Part shown: positions 30,426 to 39,265 of the stretch, piece after piece
How positions within the stretch are numbered: position 1 is the first letter of the stretch
How the letters are laid out: the number at the start of each line of letters is the position of its first letter
Assembly (NCBI RefSeq): GCF_000971975.1
Contig: NZ_KQ040780.1
Span: 124,662-188,661 of the forward strand
Direction of reading: 5' to 3'
Length of the DNA: 64,000 nucleotides
From: Paenibacillus algorifonticola
Lineage (GTDB): Bacteria; Bacillota; Bacilli; Paenibacillales; Paenibacillaceae
Made by a program: the position numbers and the translations under genes
The notes under the pieces: model-generated
Database searches by the model: none
What the model saw: only the letters and a program-made list of their open reading frames with translations
Told to the model about the DNA's origin: nothing

Positions 30426-31256
30426 ATGTCGACAACGATACTAAAAAAGCTGCTCGTGCACACGTATTTGCTGCTGTTCACCCTGCCTATTATCGGCATG
30501 ATTGTATGGTATTTTCTTGCAGCTACCTTTAATGGCACGACGGGCCAATTTTCGCTTGAGAACTTCAATTTTGTTAAGGAGCCTATCGAGTATGCGGGCG
30601 TTCATCTGCCGGCGATTTGGCCTATTGTTCTAAATACATTAGTCTATTCGTTTCTTATTGTATTGATTGAAATCGGCATTGCTGTGCCTGCCGCATATGC
30701 CTTCTCTCGGCTCGATTTCAAAGGAAAGCTGGCCGCAATGAAATTTCTGTTCCTTATGCGCTCCTTTCCAGGCATTACGCTCATTATCGCTACATTTTTT
30801 ATATTGGTTCAAATGAATCTAGTGAATACGTACTTAGGCGTTATCCTCGTTGCTATAACGGGCTCCTTGCCAGGCAGAGTGTATATTATGAAAGGTTTCT
30901 TCGATGAGGTGCCGTGGGATTTGGAATGGGCGGCGATGGTAGATGGATGCTCGAGATTTCGAGCGCTCATGAAGGTGCTCGTTCCCTATGTATTGCCGGG
31001 CATCGGGGCAATTGCCGTTTTCTCCTTCTTAGGCGCCTACGGTGAATGGTTTCTGTTCAAGCTGTTTATATTCGATGACAACATGCTGACGCTCGCCGGC
31101 TATCTGTCCCGGCTGGTAACGAAGGAAAATGTCATTATGAACTATGGATTGATTACAGCGATTGGTTTGTTTTATACGATTCCGCTAATCGTGTTCTATA
31201 TCTTTACCCAGAAAATATTCCTGAAGGTTAATTTGGGAGGAGCAAAGCAGGTATGA
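30426..31256 (+). CDS. ABC transporter permease, UgpE/MalG type
   Basis: 276 residues with six membrane helices; the EAA loop reads DLEWAAMVDGCSRFRALMKV, with a cysteine at an otherwise variable position. Ribosome site taggagg before the ATG. Its stop codon overlaps the ATG of the ATPase gene by four bases (ATGA), so the two are translationally coupled. Confidence 0.9.
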   Translation: MSTTILKKLLVHTYLLLFTLPIIGMIVWYFLAATFNGTTGQFSLENFNFVKEPIEYAGVHLPAIWPIVLNTLVYSFLIVLIEIGIAVPAAYAFSRLDFKGKLAAMKFLFLMRSFPGITLIIATFFILVQMNLVNTYLGVILVAITGSLPGRVYIMKGFFDEVPWDLEWAAMVDGCSRFRALMKVLVPYVLPGIGAIAVFSFLGAYGEWFLFKLFIFDDNMLTLAGYLSRLVTKENVIMNYGLITAIGLFYTIPLIVFYIFTQKIFLKVNLGGAKQV

Positions 31257-32368
31257 TTTCTCTTGTAAATATTGTGAAAAACTATGATGGCAAGCAAAAC
31301 GGAGGCCGTGCAGTTGACGGATTGAATCTCGAAATTGCAAAGGGTGAATTTGTTGCGCTGCTAGGCCCTTCAGGCTGCGGAAAAACGACTACACTAATGA
31401 TGCTGGCGGGGCTGCTGAAGCCAACCTCTGGCGAAATTTATTTTAAGGATAAGCTTGTTAATCATGTGGAGCCGAAGGATCGAAATATCGGAATGGTGTT
31501 TCAGTCCTATGCGCTGTATCCTCATTTGACGGTTCGTGACAACATTGCGTTTCCGCTTCGCGAGCGAAAAATGGCTAAGAAGGACGCATACGAGCGTGCT
31601 TTGCAGACGAGTAAAATATTGCAAATCGATCATCTGCTCGATCGCAAGCCGTCACAGCTGTCAGGCGGTCAGCAGCAGCGTGTCGCCATGGCGCGCGCGT
31701 TGTCCAAGGACCCGGAAATTTTACTGCTGGATGAGCCGATGTCCAATTTGGATGCGCGATTAAAATTGGATGTACGGGATGAAATTCGGAAAATCCAACG
31801 CAAATTAGGAGTAACGACTATTATAGTCACGCATGACCAAGAGGAAGCTTTGGCCATCTCTGATCGGGTAGCGATTCTTAACGGCGGAAAAATTCAGCAA
31901 TACGCGCCTCCCAGTGAGCTGTTCAATCATCCGTATAACCTGTTCGTTGCAAGCTTTTTAGGCAATCCGCCTATGAACTTGATTGATGGAATAGTGGAGC
32001 AAAGAGAGGACCGGCAGTGGGTAAAGACGAAGCTGTTCGAGCTGGAAATTCCTCAGCCGCGCAGGCTGGAGGCGCAGCATATAGGGAAAACGGTCAAGCT
32101 GGGCATACGCCCTCATGATCTGTTCATTTCAGAGCAGCCAGGCGAAGCATCGATTAGGCTGGAAATTGATCTTATTGAGCATCTAGGCAGTGGGCAACTA
32201 GTTAAAATGACGGATCGGGCTGGACAGTCCGATATGATGATTCGTCTGCTGACCGATAACGAGAAGCGGTTAAAGGAGCGCGAGACGGTCGCAATCGGCA
32301 TAAGGCCGGATAAAATCCATCTGTTCGATATGACAGATGAAGGGCGCAATCTTCTGCAGTTTCAATAG
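31253..32368 (+). CDS. ABC transporter ATP-binding protein, UgpC/MsmK type
   Basis: 371 residues. Walker A GPSGCGKTT (38-46), Q-loop MVFQSYALYP, signature LSGGQQQR (136-143), Walker B ILLLDE (156-161) and H-loop IVTHDQEEAL, then a C-terminal regulatory OB/TOBE domain. Energises the island's importer. It could also serve the ATPase-less importers elsewhere in this window, though each family has its own docking preferences. Confidence 0.93.
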   Translation: MISLVNIVKNYDGKQNGGRAVDGLNLEIAKGEFVALLGPSGCGKTTTLMMLAGLLKPTSGEIYFKDKLVNHVEPKDRNIGMVFQSYALYPHLTVRDNIAFPLRERKMAKKDAYERALQTSKILQIDHLLDRKPSQLSGGQQQRVAMARALSKDPEILLLDEPMSNLDARLKLDVRDEIRKIQRKLGVTTIIVTHDQEEALAISDRVAILNGGKIQQYAPPSELFNHPYNLFVASFLGNPPMNLIDGIVEQREDRQWVKTKLFELEIPQPRRLEAQHIGKTVKLGIRPHDLFISEQPGEASIRLEIDLIEHLGSGQLVKMTDRAGQSDMMIRLLTDNEKRLKERETVAIGIRPDKIHLFDMTDEGRNLLQFQ

Positions 32369-32386
32369 GATGAGAAGGAGTAAAGG

Positions 32387-33190
32387 ATGACAATACCTAA
32401 TCTTTTAATCGATCAGCACGTGCATTCCTCCTATTCGCCTGATTCGAGCTCAACGCTGGAGGAGCTCGTGCGATATGCGCTTGCGCTGGGGAAGCCGGCT
32501 GTCGTTACGACAGACCATTTAGAGTATGATTGCAAATATTTCAAACAGAATGTTCTCATTGATTGGAAGAGCTACAAGAAAGAAGCGGAAGAGCTGTCGC
32601 GGCGTTATAAGATCGACATTCGCAAAGGCATTGAGGTCGGCTATCGAAGCGATTATAAAGATATCATAAACGAATATTTGACTCAGCAAGAGTTTGACGT
32701 CATTTTGCTGTCCGCGCATAACGACGGCAGCCTAGACTTTTCCGAAAAGGCCTATCATGATCAACCTATTCAGCAAAGGCTTAAGCATTATTTTAGGCAA
32801 GTAAGAGAGTCTGTCGACCAGATGGACAATTTCGATATCGTTGCCCATTTGGATTATGTGACGAGATATACGACCTATCCGGTTGAGGAAGAAGATATCG
32901 CAGCTTGCAAGCCTATTTTGTACGATATTTTAAAGCTAATCCTCGAAAAGCAAAAGGTGCTGGAGCTGAATACAACCGGACTCTATCGACAAGGCTGGAT
33001 TCATCCGCATCCGTATATTCTCGACATGTATGTGGATTTAGGCGGCAGAGCGGTATCCATTGGCTCAGATGCCCATCAGGTGGGGCATATCGAGCAAGGC
33101 TTTGCAGAAGCGATAGAGCTGCTGCATAGCAAGGGCATTCGAGAGGTTGTGCAATTTAAGGGAAGAGTGCCATATTCGGTGTCTATCTAG
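32387..33190 (+). CDS. HisJ-type PHP-domain phosphatase
   Basis: 267 residues. PHP phosphatase of the histidinol-phosphatase (HisJ) fold: DQHVHSSYSPDS, VVTTDHLEYD, ILLSAHNDG, IVAHLDYVTRY and IGSDAHQVGHI supply the expected metal-binding His and Asp residues. No histidine biosynthesis gene is near, and it ends the importer operon, so it probably dephosphorylates something produced by the island. It is the third PHP protein here but belongs to a different branch from the tandem pair. Confidence 0.85.
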   Translation: MTIPNLLIDQHVHSSYSPDSSSTLEELVRYALALGKPAVVTTDHLEYDCKYFKQNVLIDWKSYKKEAEELSRRYKIDIRKGIEVGYRSDYKDIINEYLTQQEFDVILLSAHNDGSLDFSEKAYHDQPIQQRLKHYFRQVRESVDQMDNFDIVAHLDYVTRYTTYPVEEEDIAACKPILYDILKLILEKQKVLELNTTGLYRQGWIHPHPYILDMYVDLGGRAVSIGSDAHQVGHIEQGFAEAIELLHSKGIREVVQFKGRVPYSVSI

Positions 33191-33195
33191 TCCTG

Positions 33196-33228
33196 ACAAC
33201 CACTGTCCATGTTAATGGCAGTGGTTGT
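33196..33228 (+). terminator. Stem-loop after HisJ-like gene
   Basis: Perfect 10-bp stem acaaccactg/cagtggttgt with 13-base loop; T tract is poor (tgttagg). Confidence 0.5.
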
Positions 33229-33282
33229 TGTTAGGATGAACAGAAGAAAATGGTGGATTGCCTTGCATTTTCCTCAAGCTGA

Positions 33283-34335
33283 CTACATCACGTTTACCGC
33301 ATTGCCGGTTGCAATCGATTCATCTATAGCAAGGGATAGACGAACATCTAGTAAAGCCTCGGATAGCGAATAAAAGCTTTCCCCACTTGCTGCATATACC
33401 GTCATGCGAGTCAAAATTTCGGCAATAGCAATTTCCTCATCGGATAGCTGGGCAGGATGGTACGGATTGCGATAAAGGCATTCTGATCCTGCCCGCAATT
33501 CCCGAAGAGAAAGTGGAGCGAGGCTTCCTTCCAAGCCGTCTTGTATTCTTTTAATCGTTATGTCTTCATAGTTATTGGCACCTAAGCTTCGGGTCACCTC
33601 ATTATCCCGGATTTCTCCCTTCGAGCCTCGTATTAGAATGCGATTGTGTCGTATTGGCGAAAAATATTGAGAACGTGCGAAGTCAAGAACGGCACTCTTT
33701 CCGTCCCGGAAAGTTAAAATGGAAATATCCTGAATTTCGGTCTCCAGCCGATCTTGCGCGGCTCGTCCTCGATGGGGCACTTCTTGGATCGGAAGCTCAA
33801 AACGTCGCGAAACAATTTGGCAATTGGAATCTGTAACAGAAAGCCACTGTCTAATTAAACTGATTCCATGATAGCCATGTCCCGCCGATACCTGAACGTG
33901 GCGCACTTCTCCTAGACTCCCGGATTGAATCAGGGCTGTTCTGGCTTGATGATGCGGCTGCAAAAGGTATTGCTCGGCGATTTGGATACGAGCGCCTGAT
34001 TGGATGAGCGAGGAAACCAGCTGATAGCCTTCATCATTGAATGCCGGAGGCGTTTCGGCCAGTAGAGGAATGTCCAATAACGCCGCTTCCTTCAGAACGT
34101 GGGGCATGGAGGCTTTCGAGACGGCCGCAACAAGAAATTCGCAATGTTTTGCCAGCTCCTGCGGTGTTGAATAAAGGGTCACGCCCCATTGATCAGCAGC
34201 ATGCTGATATTTAGCCGAATCTCTAACCACGATACCGATTATTTTAAATAAATGCGGCAATTGCTTTGCAATTCGCAAATAGGCTTCCGCTCTCCAGCCA
34301 AATCCGATGATGCCGAAAGGTACAGGTTTTAGCAT
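33283..34335 (-). CDS. Gfo/Idh/MocA family oxidoreductase
   Basis: 350 residues on the opposite strand, converging on the phosphonate operon. N-terminal Rossmann fold with GIIGFGWRAEAY for NAD(P). The family's catalytic EKP motif reads ETP here (LLAETPPAF, near 93-96), so the usual proton-relay lysine is missing; activity may be altered or lost. The C-terminal alpha/beta domain is otherwise complete. Its substrate and link to the island are unknown. Confidence 0.85.
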   Translation of the reverse strand: MLKPVPFGIIGFGWRAEAYLRIAKQLPHLFKIIGIVVRDSAKYQHAADQWGVTLYSTPQELAKHCEFLVAAVSKASMPHVLKEAALLDIPLLAETPPAFNDEGYQLVSSLIQSGARIQIAEQYLLQPHHQARTALIQSGSLGEVRHVQVSAGHGYHGISLIRQWLSVTDSNCQIVSRRFELPIQEVPHRGRAAQDRLETEIQDISILTFRDGKSAVLDFARSQYFSPIRHNRILIRGSKGEIRDNEVTRSLGANNYEDITIKRIQDGLEGSLAPLSLRELRAGSECLYRNPYHPAQLSDEEIAIAEILTRMTVYAASGESFYSLSEALLDVRLSLAIDESIATGNAVNVM

Positions 34336-34500
34336 AATTTCTCTCCTTTAGAATAGGCCATAAATTCAATAAACGGACAAGGTGGGAATGCCCGCAGTTG
34401 TCCATTGCTTTTTGAATTGTATTCTTCCGATAGCTATAAGATCAAGTGTCACTAGTGGACGTTCGTTTACTTATCCAAGTTACAGTGTTATATTACAAGC

Positions 34501-34643
34501 AACGGAAACATATAATGCAGAAAGGAGCCGTGCGCTAACACGACTCCCTTGCAACAGCTGCTTTTAAGGGCAGTAGGCTTTAATCAGGCGTTACGACCGA
34601 AATAGACCGCATTCCTTGACCTGGGGACGGTCTATTTTCGTTT
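34501..34643 (+). ncRNA. Candidate antisense antitoxin RNA, copy 2
   Basis: Promoter TTTACT (34466-34471), 17-bp spacer, extended -10 TG-T-TATATT (34489-34494) is unchanged from copy 1. Terminator stem 34601-34610 with 34628-34637 is retained, with the innermost pair lost. Confidence 0.6.
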
Positions 34644-34712
34644 TTCGGACAGTAGCGCTACGATAAGCAAACCAAAAGTAAGCATAATCATGATTGCTTC
34701 AAATACTGTCAC
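34632..34712 (-). CDS. Type I toxin (Hol_Tox), copy 2, lacking its ribosome site
   Basis: 26 codons, one residue different from copy 1 (Leu7 to Ile): (M/V)TVFEAIMIMLTFGLLIVALL then SEKRK. The coding part and antitoxin are intact, but the sequence upstream of the start (tattgttttatgcctt) carries no Shine-Dalgarno, in contrast with the perfect one in copy 1. It is probably silent or very weakly translated. Confidence 0.6.
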   Translation of the reverse strand: MTVFEAIMIMLTFGLLIVALLSEKRK

Positions 34713-34799
34713 AAGGCATAAAACAATACCTATAAGTTTAATAAGAATAGTAATATTTAAATATAACACAGTGTGTAATTAGAAATCAACTAGAAAAGC

Positions 34800-34828
34800 T
34801 TGTTTTTTTATCCTTTTTAGATTATAGT
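34800..34828 (+). promoter_or_regulatory. Promoter of Met-rich gene
   Basis: TTGTTT (34800-34805), exact 17-bp spacer, TATAGT (34823-34828), then the ribosome site at 34831. Confidence 0.6.
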
Positions 34829-34843
34829 TAGGGAGGAAAATAA

Positions 34844-35071
34844 ATGATGAATTTGAAAGTGGAGGTGAAAACAATGACAACAAACATGATGATGATGATG
34901 TGTATGGAAGAAATGATGTGCAAAATGAAATGCATGAAAATGATGATGGATTCCATGGACAGCAAAGAAATGATGGACAGCGACATGATGATGTCCAAGA
35001 TGCAAGAGTGCGACGAAATGATGACGGGTATGATGGCTATGATGCGCGACAAAAAGGAAATGATGGCCTAA
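34844..35071 (+). CDS. Very methionine-rich small protein with four cysteines
   Basis: 75 residues from ATG 34844 (gggagg at 34831-34836) or 65 from ATG 34874, which has an even better site (ggaggtga at 34861-34868); both may be used. In the 65-residue form 29 residues are Met (45 %) and four are Cys, with runs such as MMMMMCMEEMMC and KMKCMKMMM, the rest mostly Lys, Asp and Glu. No signal peptide or membrane helix. I do not recognise a family. Thioether-rich sequences of this kind bind Cu(I) or Ag(I) or absorb oxidants, but that is inference. It has its own promoter and terminator, so it is an independent gene. Confidence 0.75.
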   Translation: MMNLKVEVKTMTTNMMMMMCMEEMMCKMKCMKMMMDSMDSKEMMDSDMMMSKMQECDEMMTGMMAMMRDKKEMMA

Positions 35072-35103
35072 GCCTCACAGGTCCAGTCCTTATATAAGTT
35101 AGC

Positions 35104-35134
35104 GGCATAGCAGACAACTGCTTGCCTTTTTTAT
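35104..35134 (+). terminator. Intrinsic terminator after Met-rich gene
   Basis: ggc-agcag pairs with ctgct-gcc around an acaa loop, then seven T. Confidence 0.75.
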
Positions 35135-35160
35135 TTTTAGCTCAAATATTCGTCTAATCG

Positions 35161-35478
35161 CTAGGCTTGCTTGATTTGTTTTGCTAGATTAACTCTTCTA
35201 AGCTTCAGGCTCCACAGCTGTTCCTCTATATTTAAATCCCCTTTAAATGCGCTATTGCGCAGCTGCTCATAAATGACCAGCATTTGTCGAAGTACCTCAT
35301 CATACTGACGCCACAACTGCTCTTTAACCACTTCTTCCGAAGGATAGCTCGGTACATTCATTTCCTTCAAAGCAGCTACAAGCTCAGCTTGCCATTCCTG
35401 ATCCCCGATTTGTATGGCATAATTGATTAAATCCAAATGGTCATTGATCCAAATTTGAGTGTGCGCTTCTACTGTCAT
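35161..35478 (-). CDS. Small helical protein of unknown function
   Basis: 105 residues, predicted almost entirely helical and slightly acidic, with regular Leu/Ile/Trp spacing (EVVKEQLWRQYDEVLRQMLVIYEQL in the middle). ATG 35478 on the minus strand has cggggag upstream. Not recognised. It converges on the Met-rich gene and shows no operon partner. Confidence 0.6.
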   Translation of the reverse strand: MTVEAHTQIWINDHLDLINYAIQIGDQEWQAELVAALKEMNVPSYPSEEVVKEQLWRQYDEVLRQMLVIYEQLRNSAFKGDLNIEEQLWSLKLRRVNLAKQIKQA

Positions 35479-35689
35479 GTCCGTTATCTCCCCGCTTTAG
35501 TTATATACCAAGTATTATACTCGGTTTGATTGGTTAATCAACCTTTTTTCAAAAATAATTTATGGAGCAGGAACCATCAACAGCTCCGCACAGCCGCCAC
35601 GACAACTCCGGCTAAACTCCTTTAATCCGCTAAGTAAATGCTAAACTTTTTTGGGGTCAAAAAGCGCAATCCTCGCTCTTATAATTAAT

Positions 35690-35703
35690 TGTAAGCGATT
35701 ACG
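35690..35703. promoter_or_regulatory. Candidate cre (CcpA) site upstream of YesN gene
   Basis: TGTAAGCGATTACG fits TGWAANCGNTNWCA at 13 of 14 positions. It lies five bases after a TATAAT (35680-35685), where CcpA would block transcription. Nothing else is recognised between 35479 and 35820. Confidence 0.5.
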
Positions 35704-35820
35704 ATTAATCCATACGAACCAACCGCCTGCAATTTTCCAGTTATTTTATACTTTGAGGAAGGAATACCAAGCGAAGCTTGCGAAATATAGAGGTTCATTA
35801 GAAAAGGGGGAGGAAGCCGA

Positions 35821-37425
35821 ATGTACAAGGTGCTGCTTGTGGATGATGAAATATTTGTCCGCAGGGGACTGATGAATTTAATGGATTGGAAAGCATTAGG
35901 CTACGAAATATGCGGTGAGGCAGAAAATGGAGCGGAAGCGCTGAAGCAGATCGAGCGGCTTAAGCCGGATGTGGTTATGGCGGATATTCGGATGCCGATG
36001 CTCGATGGTCTGGAATTGATTCGGGCAGTGGCGGAAAAGCAGCAGGAAAGCCCGGCCTTCATTATCGTAAGCGGCTTTCACGATTTTCATTACGCCCAGC
36101 AGGCGCTGCGTTACGGGGTCCATGACTATATATTGAAGCCGATCGATGAGGGCGAGCTTGCGGCAACACTGAAGAAGCTGACCGGAACGCTCGCTCTCAA
36201 GCGTATTGCAAGCCTGACGGGCGACAAGCTGGCTGCTGACTCTATTTTTGAAACGTTGGTGAAAGGGAGCTTTAAGGAAGAGGACATTCGAGCATTATGC
36301 TCGGCCCTTGAGCTTGAGGAGGCTGGCATGTACGTTTATGTGCTGGCGGAGCTGCATCTAGGTGCGGCTGAGGAACGGGCTGCTGGAGCCAAAGGCGTGA
36401 CAGCAAAGGAAGTTGCAACCGCTTGCCAGGCGGCTGTTCGCCATGTCCAATCGCTGGGCAAGGAGCGGGAACCGCAAGGCGTTCTCACCTATGAGCAGCA
36501 GAAGGGGCTGTATGGCTGCCTGCTGCATATGAACAGCTTGCTATCGGGCGATTCCGATGAGCATTATATTTTTCGCCGCTTGCACAGCACCTTGGAAGAG
36601 CAGTTGAGGCTTCCGGTCACTTTGTATGTGGGAGATAAAGTCGAGCGGCTGCAGCATATCAAAGAGTCTTACCGTGCGGCGAATGAAGCGTTAGCCTATA
36701 AATTTGCCGAAGCGGACCAAGCTATTGTGCATGCGAGCCGTGTACAGGGAACGCCGCTGTATTATTTTGATATGGAGGCAGGGCTGTACAGCAGACTGAT
36801 TGAGAAGGTGGAGGAAAATAAACCGGAGCAATATGCCGCTGACATCGACCTGCTGTTTCAGGCGTTTCGCGAGAAACGTTTTGCTCCCGATGCTGTATCG
36901 AATGCGATGGTGCGGTTCGTCATCGGCATCATAAATATTATTCGCAAAATGAACGGGGATGAAAAGCGGCTGGCGCAGCTTCCCGCCATGATGAATTGGC
37001 AGCAGCAGGGCACACGCTTGTCCGATTTGAAGCAGCTGTTTCTCGCTTTTACGAACGAGGCATCTGCCTACATCGCTTTGCTTCGCAGCGAGCAATCCAA
37101 AGGCGGAATTGAGAAGGTCAAAAAATACATTGAAGCCAACTATAACGAAAATATTAGCCTGAAGGGGCTGGCTGGCAAGTTTTATATAAACTCTGTCTAT
37201 TTGGGGCAGCTGTTCCGCAAAACCTATGGCGTCTATTTCAATGAATATTTGCTGAGCATTCGGGTCAGGGAAGCGAAGAAGCTGCTGCGGCAAACCGATA
37301 TGCGCATGTATGAGGTGGCGGAGAAGGTAGGCTTCCAGAACGCGGACTATTTTGTGACCCAGTTTGAGAAGCTGGAGAAGGTCACTCCAACCGACTATCG
37401 CAACGGCCTGTTTGGCAAATCATAA
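35821..37425 (+). CDS. YesN-type response regulator (receiver + AraC HTH)
   Basis: 534 residues. Receiver domain with D8-D9, phosphoacceptor D55 (MADIRMPMLDG) and Lys near 105 (YILKPID). The C-terminal AraC double helix-turn-helix begins near 425 (ISLKGLAGKFYINSVYLGQLFRKTYG ... MYEVAEKVGFQNADYFVTQFEK). Ribosome site gggggagg before ATG 35821. The kinase gene follows after 21 bases. Likely activates the importer genes at 39662-43297. Confidence 0.92.
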   Translation: MYKVLLVDDEIFVRRGLMNLMDWKALGYEICGEAENGAEALKQIERLKPDVVMADIRMPMLDGLELIRAVAEKQQESPAFIIVSGFHDFHYAQQALRYGVHDYILKPIDEGELAATLKKLTGTLALKRIASLTGDKLAADSIFETLVKGSFKEEDIRALCSALELEEAGMYVYVLAELHLGAAEERAAGAKGVTAKEVATACQAAVRHVQSLGKEREPQGVLTYEQQKGLYGCLLHMNSLLSGDSDEHYIFRRLHSTLEEQLRLPVTLYVGDKVERLQHIKESYRAANEALAYKFAEADQAIVHASRVQGTPLYYFDMEAGLYSRLIEKVEENKPEQYAADIDLLFQAFREKRFAPDAVSNAMVRFVIGIINIIRKMNGDEKRLAQLPAMMNWQQQGTRLSDLKQLFLAFTNEASAYIALLRSEQSKGGIEKVKKYIEANYNENISLKGLAGKFYINSVYLGQLFRKTYGVYFNEYLLSIRVREAKKLLRQTDMRMYEVAEKVGFQNADYFVTQFEKLEKVTPTDYRNGLFGKS

Positions 37426-37446
37426 ACGGATGGAGGCGGCAGGTGG

Positions 37447-39174
37447 ATGCACCTATTAAATCATTTGAAATTGCGGGATAAGCTGCTCCTTATGTACATA
37501 TGCTCCGTGTTTATTCCGATCGTACTGACGAACGTCATCTTTTACAATGTGACCACAAACAACATCAAAAACCAGAAGACGCGCGATGCGGACATGGTTT
37601 TGGAGCAATTGCAGCGGGAGGTGCGATCCGTCATTGATGAGGCGGCGGGCATCTCCTATTTATATTATATCGATCCGCTGCTGAACGAGCATTTGGACCA
37701 CACGTACACGTCAAAGCTGGAATATGTGGAAGCGTTTACGGATGTGAAAAGCGTATTTATGAAGTCGGCGCAAGCCTACTCTACGATTAGCTCGACAGTC
37801 ATTTATACGGATAATCCGACGGTGCTTGCCTCCGGGCAGATTTTGCCGCTTGATGATACGGCTGTCGAAGCCGACTGGTATGCCCAGTTCAATCAGACGA
37901 GCGCTTCTTATCCCGTTCTCATTCATAGCGGAGATACGATCAGTCTTATTCAGCGTTTGAATAATGTCGGAGACGGGAGATACAACAGCCTGATCAAAAG
38001 CGATTTGAATATGGCGACCTTCAGGCAGCTGTTTGCCGGAATAGGTTTTGAAGGGAGCATGTATTTCGTCAACGCTAATGGGACGATTCATTATACGAAT
38101 GAGGCGGGGGTGGACTGGGAGGCTGGGACGCTGCGGCTGGAGCAGATGACGATGCCTGAAAAATCAATTGCTTTCGATAAGCCGTATACGAACAACAATT
38201 ATTTAAACGGCTGGCGGCTGTATGGCGTCATGGACGAGAAGGTGATTTTGCAGGAGGTACGCAAGTCAGGCACCTTCATTTTATTTTTGGCTTGCATAAA
38301 CATTGTCGTCCCGTCGTTGATTATTGCCGCCATTTCACGATCCATCCATGTCAGGCTGGTTCGTATTTTAAGACATATGAAAAAGGTGAAAAACCAGCAT
38401 TTCGAGACGATTCCTTTCGAGGAATCACGCGATGAGATCGGGCAATTGACGGGCGAATTCAACCGAATGACGATGCGGATTGATAATTTAATTAACGACG
38501 TCTATATGGCGGATATTCAGAAAAAGGATTTGGAAATCCGCCAGCGACAAGCGCAGCTCCATGCCCTTCACAGCCAGATCAACCCGCATTTCCTCTTTAA
38601 TGCGCTGGAGACGATCCGCATGCGCAGCTTAATGAAGGGGGAAACGGAGACGGCACGGACGATCCATTCGATGGCCAAAATATTCCGCAAGTCGATTACA
38701 TGGAAGCGGAGCTGGGTGTCGGTTCGCGAGGAGCTGGAGCTGATTGAATGTTTTCTGGACATTCAGAAATACCGTTTCGGCGACAAGCTGCAATATCAAT
38801 TGACGGTCGAGGATGCGGTATACGAGCATACGATTCCTAAAATGACCTTTCTTCCCTTTGTCGAAAATGCCAGCATTCATGGCATTGAGAGCTCGCCGGG
38901 CATCGGTTTGATTGCGCTGCATATTGGTTATGAGGATGGCCGAATTTTGTTCCGTCTGACGGACAATGGGATCGGTATGCCAGAGGACAAGCTGGGCGAG
39001 TTGATGCAATATTTGCAGGAGGACGGGGCGATGGGCGACAACGTAGGCATGAAAAATGTTTATACCCGGCTCAAGCTATGCTATAAAGACGCCTTCGATT
39101 TCACCCTCCGCAGTGAGTCTGGCTCAGGCACCACCATAGAGCTCCGCCTCCCGGTAATGGAGAAGGGAGCGTAG
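37447..39174 (+). CDS. YesM-type sensor histidine kinase
   Basis: 575 residues. TM1 about 12-34, extracellular sensor about 35-275, TM2 about 276-297, HAMP to about 350, H-box NPHFLFN with His381, and a HATPase domain ending in MKNVYTRLKLCY and GTTIELRLP. Same operon as the response regulator. The signal is presumably a sugar or binding-protein complex associated with the downstream LplABC-like importer. Confidence 0.92.
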   Translation: MHLLNHLKLRDKLLLMYICSVFIPIVLTNVIFYNVTTNNIKNQKTRDADMVLEQLQREVRSVIDEAAGISYLYYIDPLLNEHLDHTYTSKLEYVEAFTDVKSVFMKSAQAYSTISSTVIYTDNPTVLASGQILPLDDTAVEADWYAQFNQTSASYPVLIHSGDTISLIQRLNNVGDGRYNSLIKSDLNMATFRQLFAGIGFEGSMYFVNANGTIHYTNEAGVDWEAGTLRLEQMTMPEKSIAFDKPYTNNNYLNGWRLYGVMDEKVILQEVRKSGTFILFLACINIVVPSLIIAAISRSIHVRLVRILRHMKKVKNQHFETIPFEESRDEIGQLTGEFNRMTMRIDNLINDVYMADIQKKDLEIRQRQAQLHALHSQINPHFLFNALETIRMRSLMKGETETARTIHSMAKIFRKSITWKRSWVSVREELELIECFLDIQKYRFGDKLQYQLTVEDAVYEHTIPKMTFLPFVENASIHGIESSPGIGLIALHIGYEDGRILFRLTDNGIGMPEDKLGELMQYLQEDGAMGDNVGMKNVYTRLKLCYKDAFDFTLRSESGSGTTIELRLPVMEKGA

Positions 39175-39265
39175 CAAGCTGAGCACACGTAGTAGGCTGA
39201 GCAGCGGTAATGCATAATGCGAAAAGTGTCTGAGGAAGCCAAGCAGAAGGCTTCCCAACTAAGAG

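Larger units (their letters stand above)
34466..34716. repeat. Right direct repeat with type I toxin-antitoxin locus (copy 2)
   Basis: About 94 % identical to 19606-19860 in the same orientation. Homology stops abruptly at 34716, just before the toxin's ribosome site. The other DNA between 34336 and 34843 shows only the promoter at 34800. Confidence 0.85.
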
